DNA of 64,000 bases, from NCBI GenBank assembly GCA_958450365.1, contig CAUEEP010000925.1, positions 434,001 to 498,000 on the forward strand, in the 5' to 3' direction. How positions within the stretch are numbered: position 1 is the stretch's first letter; each line of letters starts with the position of its first letter. Both the position numbers and the translations under genes were made by a program. Source of the stretch: Mesorhabditis belari. Its lineage: Eukaryota > Nematoda > Chromadorea > Rhabditida > Rhabditidae. Below the pieces are notes generated by a model. That model searched no databases, was not told the DNA's origin, and saw only the letters and a list, made by a program, of their open reading frames with translations. Below are positions 28,834-39,152 of this stretch, one piece after another.

Positions 28834-30308
28834 ATGGCAACAAACCAGCGATTCAAAGAACGATTTATTGGTCGAGGAGCAATGGGGGATGTGTTTGAAT
28901 TGGAGGGACACAAACCGTTGGTTATTTTACTGAAAAATACAGTGTCTAAAAGAAAAGAGGCTGTAATGTACATAAACATGAAGTGCTACCAAAAACATGT
29001 TCTTTATTGTCGTTCAACACATTCACGACAAAGGGACCCACCTTTGAGGTCCTCAGGTACCCATCAAGTATTCCACAACTTTTGGTAGCTTTCATTTTTT
29101 AATTTTCTCAACTACGTAAACTCAAAGCTCGCATGCCAATACTTTTAATCGTGAAGAACAATATGGTTATTGGTAAGACTAAAGCTTTACTTATACATAT
29201 TAGAAGAAATACGATATCGAAATTAATGGATTCTTCCTTTATTTAGCCCAGCTGTCATCAAATATATGTTTTGTGGCAATGAAGCACAATTAAAGATCTT
29301 CAAAAATGAATGTAAAGCTTTGAAGAAGATCTATCATGTAAATGTTGTCCGATTGTATCGATATACAGAAGAAGGGAAAACAGTGGGAATTGTAATGGAA
29401 TATTGTCAGAAGGGACCACTCAAGGGAGGTTGGGATTGGACTGGAATTGTTATACCTTATATACATTTTAGTGATCCTTGATCCAAAAATTACATATTCA
29501 ATGAACACTGTTCTCACATGGGGAATCCAATTATTTGATGCCATTGATCACATGTATCAGAAACACAAATTGGTACATCGAGATATCAAACCAGACAAGT
29601 AATATTCACTGGTATAAATCTCGAAGTTCAATTCATTTATAGCATTTTTGTGACCAATGAATACCAGCTGAAGATTGGTGACTTCGGATTGGTAAAAGTA
29701 GTGGGAGATGGAACTGTTACGGGGACGTTTATTGGAACACAACGATATATGAGTCCGCCCGATATGAAGGAGGATGGGGTACAACGGGATGTTTATGAAC
29801 AAATAAGGGAGGCTGATGTATCGGTTAGTTTTGCATCTCTTTCTATCCAATGATGTATCCATTCCAGAATTCCCATCGAAATGATGTCTACAGTCTGGGA
29901 CTTGTTATGTGGGAAATAATCGAAAGGAGGTATTAATGTTAGCATATTGATCTCATATGTTGAAATAGTGAGCTCCTTTGAGATATAACTAAGACTTCCA
30001 AACAACTCGAAATGATGCTTTCATTGTTCTAGAACCATTTTCACAAACTATGAGAGATCTGGAGTCTTTGATCGCGATCAATTATTATTTGATATTGCAC
30101 TCAAATGTGTTACTGAAATCGAACCACCTGAATGTCAATCAAGAATTCAAGCAATCATCTCGAGGTTTGGATTCAAGATTTTCTTTTATGTTTTAAGAAT
30201 CCATCTATCAGATGTACTAATTTTCAACGTATTCATCGTCAAACCGCTTCTAAAGTTTTGGATTTCCTCAAACAAATACAGAAAGTAAGCCTTTCTGCAA
30301 GAAGTTGA
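28834..30308 (+). CDS. Kinase copy K6, diverged exon 1
   Basis: Same kinase architecture as K2. Exon 1 (28834) reads MATNQRFKERFIGRGAMGDV and then FELEGHKPLV, the most diverged glycine loop in the window. A 300-bp block without kinase similarity follows, and exon 2 starts near 29252 (VIKYMFCGNEAQLKIFKNE, VMEYCQK). Then come HRDIKPD (exon 3, to 29598), KIGDFGLVKVV and QRYMSPPDM (exon 4, 29646-29823), DVYSLGLVMWEII (exon 5, 29868-29929), FDRDQLLFDIALKCV-like exon 6 (from about 30032) and RCTNFQRIHRQTASKVLDFL to a TGA at 30306. SPPD replaces SPPE, and Q-T replaces P-P near the C-terminal Arg. I could not define a clean exon 1-2 splice, so it may be a pseudogene. It precedes intact FamX at 31189. 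Confidence 0.65.
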
Positions 30309-30414
30309 ATTTCTCGTCTACTATCATATTGATTGGAGCCTATGTAACCTTGCAAATTTCCTTTCACTTATTTTACCATTATGATGAACCGAGTTGTCAT
30401 GTTTTTTGTAGAAT

Positions 30415-31000
30415 TCTTAAGGCTACCAAGTATTAAGGTTTGAAAATCTTTTGTGGAAGAATAGCTGAGAACGACCGGAGTGAAGTTGACTTCTGTTCAC
30501 AAGGTATGTAAATCCGTGTTCCATCACAATAGTTCTTCTCTCTTTTAAAATATATAAGGGAAATTTTGAAATAGTGACCCTTAAAATTTCAGCAAATTTC
30601 ATGTTTAAAACAATTAGAAAAGCACTTTTTGGTGGTGATTTTCACGCCGACCTGCGGTCAAACATCTCCAAAATAAGCGTCCTCTGAGCCTAAACTGCCT
30701 AAACGCCCACTCTCTGGCATACAACCGGCTATGTTTGGTTCAATTACCCAAATATGGGGTGCTTTTCTACAAACTAACTGGCTTTTCTGCAGTATTTATC
30801 TCATTGTTTGAACCACGAAATTTGCTGAAATTTTAAGGGTCACTATTTCAAAATTTCCTTATTTATTTTAAAAGAGAGAATAACTTTCGTGATGGAACAC
30901 GGATTTACATGGCAGGTGAACATAAGTCAACTTCAATCCGGCTGTACTCAGCTATTCTACCACAAAAGATTTTCAAACTTTAATACTTGGTAGTCCTACG
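30415..31000. repeat. Foldback element in kinase-FamX spacer (clearest copy)
   Basis: Ends GAATTCTTAAGGCTACCAAG (30411) and CTTGGTAGTCCTACGAATTC (31003) pair. About 190 bp of each end are complementary with scattered mismatches (GTGTTCCATCAC against GTGATGGAACAC, TAGTGACCCTTAAAATTTCAG against its complement). The loop carries CGCCCACTCTCTGGCATAC. Confidence 0.7.
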
Positions 31001-31188
31001 AATTCGATATAAAACATGAAAATTCGATTTATTTTAATCATAAATGGTAAAGAAAATAGGAATAAAGGAAATTTGTCAGACTTCTTACTTCCCAACCGAA
31101 TAGTTTAGTGAGTTTCCTTTTTGTTGAAATTTTATACTTCTCAAATATAATAACCTAGGCAAATGAATTCATCTCTTCACTCCCTTTT

Positions 31189-32676
31189 ATGCCAAAAGAA
31201 GATAAAAACCAAAAAGGACTGATGAAACCAATTGGATTTGATGATAGAAAAGAATGGGTTATGGTTGAATCTGAGGAAAGAAAATATATAGAGAGATTCG
31301 AGGAAACTAGAAGATGGGGCATCAAAAATGCCACCAAAATAATGCGAGATAAACTCGGAACACTAAATTCTGCCGAAAGAAGGAAATTCTTCAAAGAAGC
31401 ACCAAATATTGTTTCAAGATTAAAAGAAGAAACTCAGACATTCAAAGATGCTCGTTATGTGATCAAGGAAATATTGGAGATAGAAAGAAAGGACGAAAAT
31501 CTAGATAAAAAGGATATTCATGAAATATTTGAATGGTTTGTTTTGGGAGATTTTTCATGGCAGCTCTGGAACGAAAACCACGCTTTGGTAAGGCTTACAG
31601 GTCACGAGGAGATTTGGATATCAAGTTTTGAAACTTGGTGGTGGTGTGGTGTGGATATTCGCAGTCTTAAAAGTATAAAAAGAGGGCAATACACAGCAAA
31701 CTTCTATTTTCGATATTTTATTTCTCAAATGACTGGTGAGGGATGGATTCATTTATATTCGGATAGGTTTGTAAGTGAGGACTTAAGATTATGGAAACGA
31801 ATACCAGGAAAATGGGTAGACAATCCAAGAGCTGAAATCTGGAGCTATGAAATTGAAAATGAAGACAAAAAACATGAAATGCTTTATTTCTCCCATTACA
31901 ATCAAATCCCTCTTGAACGAATAATTGAGGCATTGAAAAAACAACAGAAAAGAATGGAAACGATCATAAAATTATATTTGAAATATCTGATTCCAATAGA
32001 AGATTCGGAGAAGAATAATGTTCCATTTAATATTGAATCAATTTTCGATAAATCTTCTGAATCTAAAAGATCTTATTGGTTCCATCCCTTCCCCCACTAC
32101 ATATTCCAATTAAGAAATCCTCCTCGTCCGATTTGTCAAAAGAAGCATCCTGGGAAATGTCAAATGGATGGGTTTAGGAAAATGTGGACATTTCGAGATT
32201 TACCTAAAGAATTGCCCATTCCAGTATGTGATGAAATCAAGGAAAATGAGGGTTCTTTTCTCCATAGGTACATTGATTGTATAAGATCTGATAAAGATCT
32301 GTTTTTTAGCTCCGTGGGACACCCAGTTCTATTTCTTTGCTGTCAAAATCTCTTAGATATTCCATTTTTGATTCTCTTGGATCATCCGAATAATTATGAA
32401 AATGGGGAAAGTATTCTTGGATTTGATTTCAAGAAGAAATTTCATCATATTGACGTTGGAGTATTAAGAGAATGCTTTCAAGAGTCAAAGCTCAATGAGA
32501 GGGTCTATGCTTTGATCAAGAGTGATGGGAAGACATCCGACATCCGCTTGATTGATTATCAAGGTAATCCAAAAACAGAATGGCTTAAGTTTGAGGAAGT
32601 GCCAAATTCGGCTTCCTATAGCCAATTCACTAACCAACAGGAGAAGCTAGAAGTTACTAAAAAAAAAGATAAATAA
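31189..32676 (+). CDS. FamX copy 6, intact 495-aa protein
   Basis: Uninterrupted single exon with the FamX leader (TTTTATGCC) at its start and kinase K6 upstream. N-terminus MPKEDKNQKGLMKPIGFDDR. Central blocks NFYFRYFISQMTGEGW (Arg-Tyr where most have Arg-Cys), FSHYNQIPLERII, FHPFPHYIFQLRNPP, the cluster ICQKKHPGKCQMDGF, FLCCQNLLDIPFLILLDH, FDFKKKFHHIDVGVLRE and IRLIDYQGNPKTEW. The C-terminus SYSQFTNQQEKLEVTKKKDK is hydrophilic; the membrane-tail frame downstream is also interrupted here (TGA and TAG near 32682-32696). No predicted membrane or secretion signal; nuclear or cytosolic location is only a guess. Confidence 0.9.
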   Translation: MPKEDKNQKGLMKPIGFDDRKEWVMVESEERKYIERFEETRRWGIKNATKIMRDKLGTLNSAERRKFFKEAPNIVSRLKEETQTFKDARYVIKEILEIERKDENLDKKDIHEIFEWFVLGDFSWQLWNENHALVRLTGHEEIWISSFETWWWCGVDIRSLKSIKRGQYTANFYFRYFISQMTGEGWIHLYSDRFVSEDLRLWKRIPGKWVDNPRAEIWSYEIENEDKKHEMLYFSHYNQIPLERIIEALKKQQKRMETIIKLYLKYLIPIEDSEKNNVPFNIESIFDKSSESKRSYWFHPFPHYIFQLRNPPRPICQKKHPGKCQMDGFRKMWTFRDLPKELPIPVCDEIKENEGSFLHRYIDCIRSDKDLFFSSVGHPVLFLCCQNLLDIPFLILLDHPNNYENGESILGFDFKKKFHHIDVGVLRECFQESKLNERVYALIKSDGKTSDIRLIDYQGNPKTEWLKFEEVPNSASYSQFTNQQEKLEVTKKKDK

Positions 32677-32699
32677 AAAATGCTGATTGCTCTAGATCA

Positions 32700-33560
32700 G
32701 CACCTTAGTCTTCCTGACTTCCCAATCTCTCGAGTTTTTATTTTACTAGTCCAATTTTTGAATTTTATGAAACTTTTATAATCTTCATAAACATTTTCAA
32801 AGTTATTCTAAGAGATTCAACATGGTCACTTTGTTCCTAGTTATTGGTCAGTTTTAGTTTTTCCACTATTTTCTCTCAATTCTAAACGGATTCTGTTTCT
32901 TTTTCATTCTGTAGATATCCATTTACATCCATTGTCAAATAAATTCATTATTCTCTATGATATGTTATTATTAAACGCAAAGAAAACGGTGTTTGTAACA
33001 TTGATGAAAAAAGATGAAACATGGCCAATGTCATTCCACATCCAATATTCATGGGACTCCAATTAGCGAACATCGATGAACACGTTTGTAGTAATTCTCC
33101 CCAATAAAACCTTAAACCTTTCCGAATTTTCTTAAAAAACATTATTATACTGACAAAAATATTTAGGCTTCGATCAACACAACTATTTCCCTTACCATTT
33201 TATAAAAACCTTGCATCGAACTAAGGAAAATCAAAAAATCAAAAACTTTATGGTAAGAACTCGAGCTAGAAAAGAGTCTTTAGCCTAAAAACTAGCCGTG
33301 AATTTACGGAAAAAGCACTCAGCCAATGCATGATGACCCAAACGAACAATTGATTATGCGAGCTGATTATGCTTGATCAAGATTTGTTGGATGTGTTGAA
33401 AAGCACTTCAAATCTATTTCCGATCTACAAGCAAATGTGCACAAATCTACAAGCAATGATGAGAAAAGAAAGAATGAGTACCAATAAATGAAGGAAACCC
33501 GTAAATCGGGGCTAAAAAGGGGGCTAAAAAATAAGTCTCAAAGCCAATCTTTCTCCGCAA
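32700..33560 (-). repeat. R1 fragments (inverted) and unassigned DNA
   Basis: 32765-33000 follows the distal part of R1 in reverse (ATTTACATCCATTGTCAAAT, ATGATATGTTATTATTAAAC) and 33430-33510 another piece (CAAGCAATGATGAGAAAAGA, GAATGAGTACCAATAAATGA). Between them (33000-33430) I see no gene. Confidence 0.5.
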
Positions 33561-33775
33561 AGGAAAACTTGCCAAATCATTATCCAAAGGTTTATTTTCC
33601 TTCAGCACAAACAGTAGATTTACTTGGTTTTTAGAAAAATTTCGGTTTTTTGTTTCAGAGTGCCATTTTCCCCCCAAAATCCAACTAATTGGGCTGAGCT
33701 TACAAATTCTTAACATCGTTGTACCAATTGAGTTATAAAAAAAACCGAGATTTAGTTAATTCTATCTTATTTTAG

Positions 33776-34371
33776 AGGATCACATTGGGAATTCCAATCG
33801 ACACGAATGGGGGATCGGTTGTGATTCGGAAAAGAAGTCGGGAAGAAAAAGGGGATGAGACAAGCGATTGGGAAAGAGAAATGAGGGACAAAGAGAGAGA
33901 ATTGATGGCAATCGAATCGAGGAGGGGAAGCAGACTGTCGGCCATACGGGTGAGTTTGTGAGTAATTGGGAGCAATTGAACCGGAGATAGGAAATGGAAC
34001 CAGTAAGAGTCGCATCTCTTTTTTCACTGGTAGGGCGTCGAACCAATCCTAATTGGTCATCTTTTAAAAGGAATAGGGTATATAAACTGCAACCGCCACA
34101 ATTTTCCATCAATAATTTCCGTTTGCAGGTCATCGTCTCGAAGCTTTCCTCCGGCCTCTTCGATCAAGGTGACGAGGATCGTGAGTGTCTCGTCCCGTCA
34201 ATTCCCTCTTCAATGTCCTCAATTCCTGCATTTCAATGGGCTTCTCCCCCTCCATCTCCATCATTGATTATTCGTCCTGTCACCTCCATTCATCCCTCAA
34301 CTCCACCCGTCTTCAATTTGCTAATTGTTAGGACACATTCGTTTTGCTCTTCAAAAACTGCCCAGCTCTGA
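33776..34371 (+). CDS. Two-exon gene of unknown function inside R1, open copy
   Basis: Exon A (33776-33949, 58 codons) follows acceptor TTATTTTAG and ends at donor GGTGAGTT. It reads GIPIDTNGGSVVIRKRSREE, a charged stretch with DWEREMRDKERELMAIES, and RRGSRLSAIR. Exon B starts after TTTGCAG at 34129 in the matching phase and runs to a TGA at 34371: KLSSGLFDQGDEDRECLVP, then a Ser/Pro-rich segment with FQWASPPPSPSLIIRP. The phases agree (0/0), and exon B is kept open, with synonymous-looking changes, at 47290-47508. An upstream exon must exist because exon A has no start. It looks like the C-terminal part of a disordered regulatory protein; the family is not recognised. Confidence 0.5.
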
Positions 34372-35010
34372 TGGCATTTTTTCACTGTATACTTTGTGAT
34401 CAAATCTTGTAAATACATCCTTTCTGGCGTGCTCGAGTCGTTGTTGCAAGAAAAAACGAAGAAATCTGTACGCCAGAAAGGTGGAGTTTACAAGATACGA
34501 TCACAAAGTAGATCACTTGACCAAAGCCACCGTAAACGTAAAGAAAAAGTACCGTTTTGAAGCAAAGTCTCCGAATTTCACATCCAACTCCCAAAAACAC
34601 AGCTCAGCACTTAATTGTTTTAATATTTCCCCCATTTTTATGAATACACCGGTTCTCGTGTTATTGTTTCCTTTCATTTACGGGTTTCCTTCATTTATTG
34701 GTAGTCATTCTTTTCTTCTCATCGTTGCTTGTACATTTGTGAATTTTACAGACTTTTCTTTTTCACTGCATTTAGTAATAACATATCAATGAGAATAATG
34801 AATTTATTTGACAATGGATGTAAATGAATATCTACAGAACAAAAAAGAAACAGAAGTCCGTTTAAAAGTAAGAGAAAATGGTGGAAAAACTAAAACTAAA
34901 AATGACTAAGTATGAACACATTGACCATGTTTCTTCTTTTATAATGAGTTCGAAAATGTTTATGAAGATTATAAAACTCAGATTTTAACTCGGGAAATAG
35001 CCTATCTCAT
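34372..35010 (+). repeat. R1 repeat body
   Basis: Continuation of R1 after exon B: AGGACACATTCGTTTTGCTC, CTCGAGTCGTTGTTGCAAGA, ATGAATACACCGGTTCTCGT, TTACGGGTTTCCTTCATTTA, AGTAATAACATATCAATGAG, ending near ATGTTTATGAAGATTATAAA. Confidence 0.6.
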
Positions 35011-35121
35011 GCAGTTTTTCACGCGGTTTCCGAATCTGTAATCAGTTTTTGCCAAACGCTTCTCTATCGCGAGAGATTTAGCATACAAGTTTTTGGGCTC
35101 TTTATGAGGGCGACGCAGTCA

Positions 35122-35203
35122 ACGGCCTCGGTGGTGTAGTGGTTAGTGCGCGGGCGTATGTTCTTTTGGACCTCGAGGGTTCGAGTCCTCTGTATAAGGC
35201 AGC
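35122..35203 (+). tRNA. tRNA-like sequence (degenerate; probably SINE or pseudo-tRNA)
   Basis: GCCTCGGTGGTGTAGTGGTT has a good A box (GTGTAGTGGTTAG), and GAGGGTTCGAGTCCTC contains a B box (GGTTCGAGTCC). The acceptor ends (GCCTCGG against AAGGC) pair over only about four bases, the T stem is short and I cannot place an anticodon stem, so a functional tRNA is unlikely. The flanking words (TTTTTGCCAAACGC, GCGAGAGATTTAG) resemble the foldback element at 37496. Confidence 0.3.
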
Positions 35204-35279
35204 TTTTCTTTTACTCTTTTTCGCCCATTTTATGAGCACAAACCTACGCAATTGATTATTATTTGGGAAACCAAGCGGT

Positions 35280-36521
35280 GTTCACGAAACCACAATAATA
35301 TACAGCAAAAATGCCAGTGAATCCTGCTTCAATCATTGGGTGATTAGCAGCAAAATTTAAGATCCAAAGCAATGAGTTCCATCGTGACGAACAGAAACTA
35401 CTGGGAATCATTTCTAACATTTTGCAAAATGCAGAAACGAATTCACTTTTATTGGAAGATACCTACCATGAGTGTTAGAAGACAATGATCCAAATTGGGA
35501 ACCACACTTACAGTTGGATAACGCCGAAGATTTTCAAGACCTTCTCTGATACTCAATTTCCAATACACAAAGTCAAAGAATGTCTTGAATTCTATCGTTT
35601 ATCACAACAAAGCGCTCGTTCATTAACTTGCATGACATCAAACTTTCAGCTTATCAAAAGCAACAACCATTTGTCAAAGTTCGAAAGTTTGAGGAAGAAG
35701 GGAAAATTCGAGCAAACCGAAGAACTACTTTGAAAAGTTTGGTCAATCGCTTGCAAAAAGTGAAAGAAAAACTCCAAAGGGAAAGATCCTACACAATTCT
35801 GATATTCAAAATCATAGTTTGACGATAAATCGTGATCCTTGTTGATGAATTCAAAGCCAGTTTGTGTTCGGTGCAAAGTTTCAAGAAAGCCCATGGAATT
35901 TGCAGAAGAAACATCAAAACACTTGTTACAAAGAAGAACTTTGCAGATAAAGCAAAACTTGATAATGAAGCAATCGATTTTGTCAAAGAAGTACGCCAAA
36001 GAAACTGTCCACTTTCTTCTCTTTGTAACGCTGATCAAAGTGGGTTTCTGAAAGAATTGTATACGGCTCGATCTCTGGCATTCCGTGGTGAAAAAAGGGT
36101 TAAAAGAGTTACTCGATCGCAAGCTTCTACAAGGCATTCATATACAATTCAGACTATAATATATGCTGATGGAACACTTAGACCAAAGCTTTTTGTTCAA
36201 CTGCAAGAGAAAAATGGACGTTTCCCTGCTCGCGGTCATTTTATGGCACCAAATCTTGAAGTTCGCGCTGGCAGAAGTCATATCATGACTAAAGCTACAA
36301 TGATCGAATGGCTCAAAACATGCGTGAATCTTCCTGGTACTCCTAATGACAAACTTATTTTACTAGATCATTGGCCATCGTTTACGGATCATAGAACAAT
36401 TGATGCTACCATCCCAGCTGGTTTCACTATGAAAGTTATGAATATTCCGGCAGGTACAATGGGTCGAATTCAACCTTTGGATTTATACTTCTTTGGCCCA
36501 TTCAACTTCTTTGGCACATAG
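35280..36521 (+). pseudogene. DDE_1 (pogo/Tigger-like) transposase relic
   Basis: 35832-36521 is open for 229 codons and carries the catalytic core of the pogo/CENP-B-like DDE superfamily: NADQSGFLKE (first Asp), KLILLDHWPSFTD (second Asp, LDHWPSFTD), and RIQPLDLYFFGPFN (third Asp). Upstream (about 35485-35830), in other frames, lie pieces resembling its N-terminal part (QPFVKVRKFEEEGKIRANRR, LVNRLQKVKEKLQRE), separated by stops and frameshifts. No terminal repeats were found. The C-terminal third beyond the last Asp ends soon (FNFFGT). It is a decayed transposase or a remnant of a domesticated copy. Confidence 0.65.
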
Positions 36522-36923
36522 CAAAAATACACTTTACAACCTAATATGTGGGCACACATTTGAATCAGGACTCATCATTCAAAACACTTAACAATTTGAT
36601 TCTATTCAACATTTCTCTCCAATACCATTTGGGGTTCTAAAAACCAGCAATTTTGGTTTTTCTAACCTAGACAAGTTGCCTCGCGTTTCGATGAGATCCA
36701 CTCAATGCAAATTATTCTCTTGCAAATTTTTATTTTTTATACCGCCGTGGCAGCAATGGTAGGAGACGAGGTCCGTCTCTTTACTTGAAATTATTACTTT
36801 CATAGGCTATCTAAAAAGCTACTTCTCCTGCAAAACATTATTCTAAAATATTCTAAATTATTCTAAAATTCTAACATTCTAACATTATTCTAAAATGGAA
36901 AAGAAAAGAAAAGTAGAGATTCT
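36522..36923. other. No gene seen
   Basis: AT-rich; 36838-36898 has slipped repeats of ATTCTAAAAT/ACATTATTCT. Nothing coding. Confidence 0.4.
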
Positions 36924-37301
36924 TTAAAAGTATGCAAGTGATCCAAAAAACACACATTTTTCAGCCTTTTCCTCACATCCCCCCAATCGGGACTTCCTTG
37001 CTTCGAGCGAGTAGGTGGCACCCACTGGACTGACCAACACCACAATGAATATCAGAGAGTTGAAGCGAGCATTCGAGAAACACAATCTACCCGCGGCCCC
37101 AATCCACTCCAAACTTGAGTACTGAAAGTTTAAAGTGAGCCCTTTGCTAGTGTACATATTTATAGCGCGACTTTCGCGACTTAAAAAGTCAAAAGGATCC
37201 GGTTTAAAAGATGCTGACCCGGCTTCCGACTGACCTGAATCTGAATCTAGTCCTAGGGCTCGGTTGAAAATCATCCATGCAATAATTGTCAATACAATCA
37301 C
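36924..37301 (-). other. Unrecognised 125-codon ORF with hydrophobic N-terminus
   Basis: Starts MIVLTIIAWMIFNRALGLDS, which could be a signal anchor, then a stretch with Asp/Ser and NMYTSKGLTLNFQYSSLEWI and a second hydrophobic segment FIVVLVSPVGATYSLEA. The frame is also open upstream of the Met. No homology recognised and no splice evidence; listed because the length and composition are above background. Confidence 0.2.
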
Positions 37302-37495
37302 ATAAAAAGCTAGTCTAACATTAAAAAACTCGTTCCAGAAGGATCTCTATTGTACCGCGGAAAGCCTAAAGTCATAAGCAAGCTACCTGAAAACCCTAGT
37401 GAAATCGTAAAAGCTTAGGAAAAGAATCTTGACTTCATCTTGATCCTACCATTCGGAGAATAGAGTCAGTGTGTTCCCGTGAGCAAGGCGTTATC

Positions 37496-38106
37496 TAAAA
37501 AAGGAAAGGGGATCGAGTCAAGCTGGCCTTTTGACTCGAGACCAAGTCCATATAGAGTCGGCCATGGGGATCTCGAATCCGTTTCTAGTTTTTGCAAAAC
37601 GCTTTGTAAACGCGAGATATCTAAATCTCGGATTCCTTAAGAAGCCGCCACATGCTGTCTTAACGACTGCTTCGGTGGTCTAGTGGATAGTCTACTAGAC
37701 TACCGAGGCTATTAATTATCTGCTTTTGTAAATCATTTGTTGAAGTTATGTGTTATAGCGGTGTATAAAACTCGAGTCAATTATTTAATGCAAATACGTA
37801 GGGAAACAGTTTTAAAAAGCAAACAAAGTTTGACGAGTATGGGACTCGAACTTTAGGGGCAAAGGATATAAACGGTTCGGTAGACTAGCAGACTATCCAG
37901 CAATCATCAGGGAAGCGTGTGACGACCTCATAAAGGGCTCGAAGGCTCGAAGATGAAGAAATGAGGGTGATATTTTATGCCAAATATCACATGTGTGCAA
38001 AGCGTTGTACAAAAATTAAAAATGCATTCGAGATCCCCATGACCGCCTCTATCAGATGGATTTGGTCTCGAGTCAAAAGGACAGCTTGACTCGGTACTTT
38101 TTTCTT
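37496..38106. mobile_element. Foldback element with tRNA-like palindrome
   Basis: TCGAGTCAAGCTGGCCTTTT with TTGACTCGAGACCAAGTCCA at the left (37516-37550) pairs with GGTCTCGAGTCAAAAGGACA and GCTTGACTCGG at the right (38065-38098). GGGGATCTCGAATCCG pairs with ATTCGAGATCCCCATGACCG. The left arm also contains a 41-bp imperfect palindrome, GGTGGTCTAGTGGATAGTCT followed by ACTAGACTACCGAGGC, which recalls the tRNA-like A box at 35122. A copy of the left arm lies inverted at 48345-48515. Confidence 0.55.
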
Positions 38107-38269
38107 GTAAGAGAAGAATTAATTTGAATCTTCATTCTTATTTTCTCCCTCTCAACTTTCTCCTTCGCTTATAATCCGCATTCGATGATGAGATCTGTAT
38201 TGAAGGCAATAAAACCCGACTACAAGGTCACGGTAGTTCTCAGAATTGGCCAACCTTTAGAACAAATAG

Positions 38270-39120
38270 GGTATAAGAAATTGCCAAACTCCCTCTTCAG
38301 TGTCCTCAATTCCTGCATTTCAATGGGCTTCTCCCCCCTCCATCTCCATCATTTCTCTTTCGACTTGTCTCCTCCATTCGTCCCGCAACTTCTCCCGTTT
38401 TCAGTTTGCAAATTGTTTTCGAATTTGTTTTGATCTTCAAAAACTGCCCAGCTAGATGGTACTTTTTTTACTGTGTACTTTGTGATCAATTCTTGTAAAC
38501 ACATCCTTTCTGGTGTGCTCGAGTCGTTGTTGCAAGAAGAACCAAGTAATCGGTGCGCTGCAAAGGTGGCGTTTACAAGATTTATCATCACAAAGTATAT
38601 CACAAAGCTAAAACGTGACCAAAGCTCCCGTAACTATAAAGAAAAACTACCATTTTGAAGAAGAAGTTTCTAATTTTAACATCCAACTCCCAAAAACACA
38701 GCTCAGCATTCAATTCTTTTCATATTTCCCCATTTTTATGAATACACCGGTTCTCCCGTTATTGTTTCCTTCCATTTACGGGTTTCCTTCATTTATTGGT
38801 ACTCATTCTTTCTTTTCTCATCATTGCTTGTACATTTCTGAATTTTACAAACTTTTTTTTTTCTGCGGTTAGTAATAACATATCCATGAGAATAACAAAT
38901 TTATTCGACGATGGATGTAAATGAATATCTACAGAACGAAAGAGAAACAGAAATCCGTTCAAAATTGAGAGAAAATAGTGGAAAACCAAAACTAACCAAT
39001 AAATAGGTTGGAAAAAATAGCCCATTTTTAGTCTTTTATAATAAGTTTGAAAGTGTTTATGAAGATTATAAAAGTTTCATAAAATTCAAAAATTGGACCA
39101 GTAAAATAAAAACTCTGGAA
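38270..39120 (+). repeat. R1 repeat, copy beside FamX copy 7
   Basis: Starts within exon B (CTCTTCAGTGTCCTCAATTC) and continues through TGTGTACTTTGTGATCAATT, ACACCGGTTCTCCCGTTATT and TAATAACATATCCATGAGAA to the 3' end of the minus-strand FamX at 39153. Exon B is not open here. Confidence 0.6.
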
Positions 39121-39152
39121 ATCAGGAAGTCAGGAAGTCAGGAAGACTAGGA

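Noticed and set aside
35122..35203. Functional tRNA gene
   Set aside because: Good A and B boxes, but acceptor and T stems do not pair properly and no anticodon arm can be placed.
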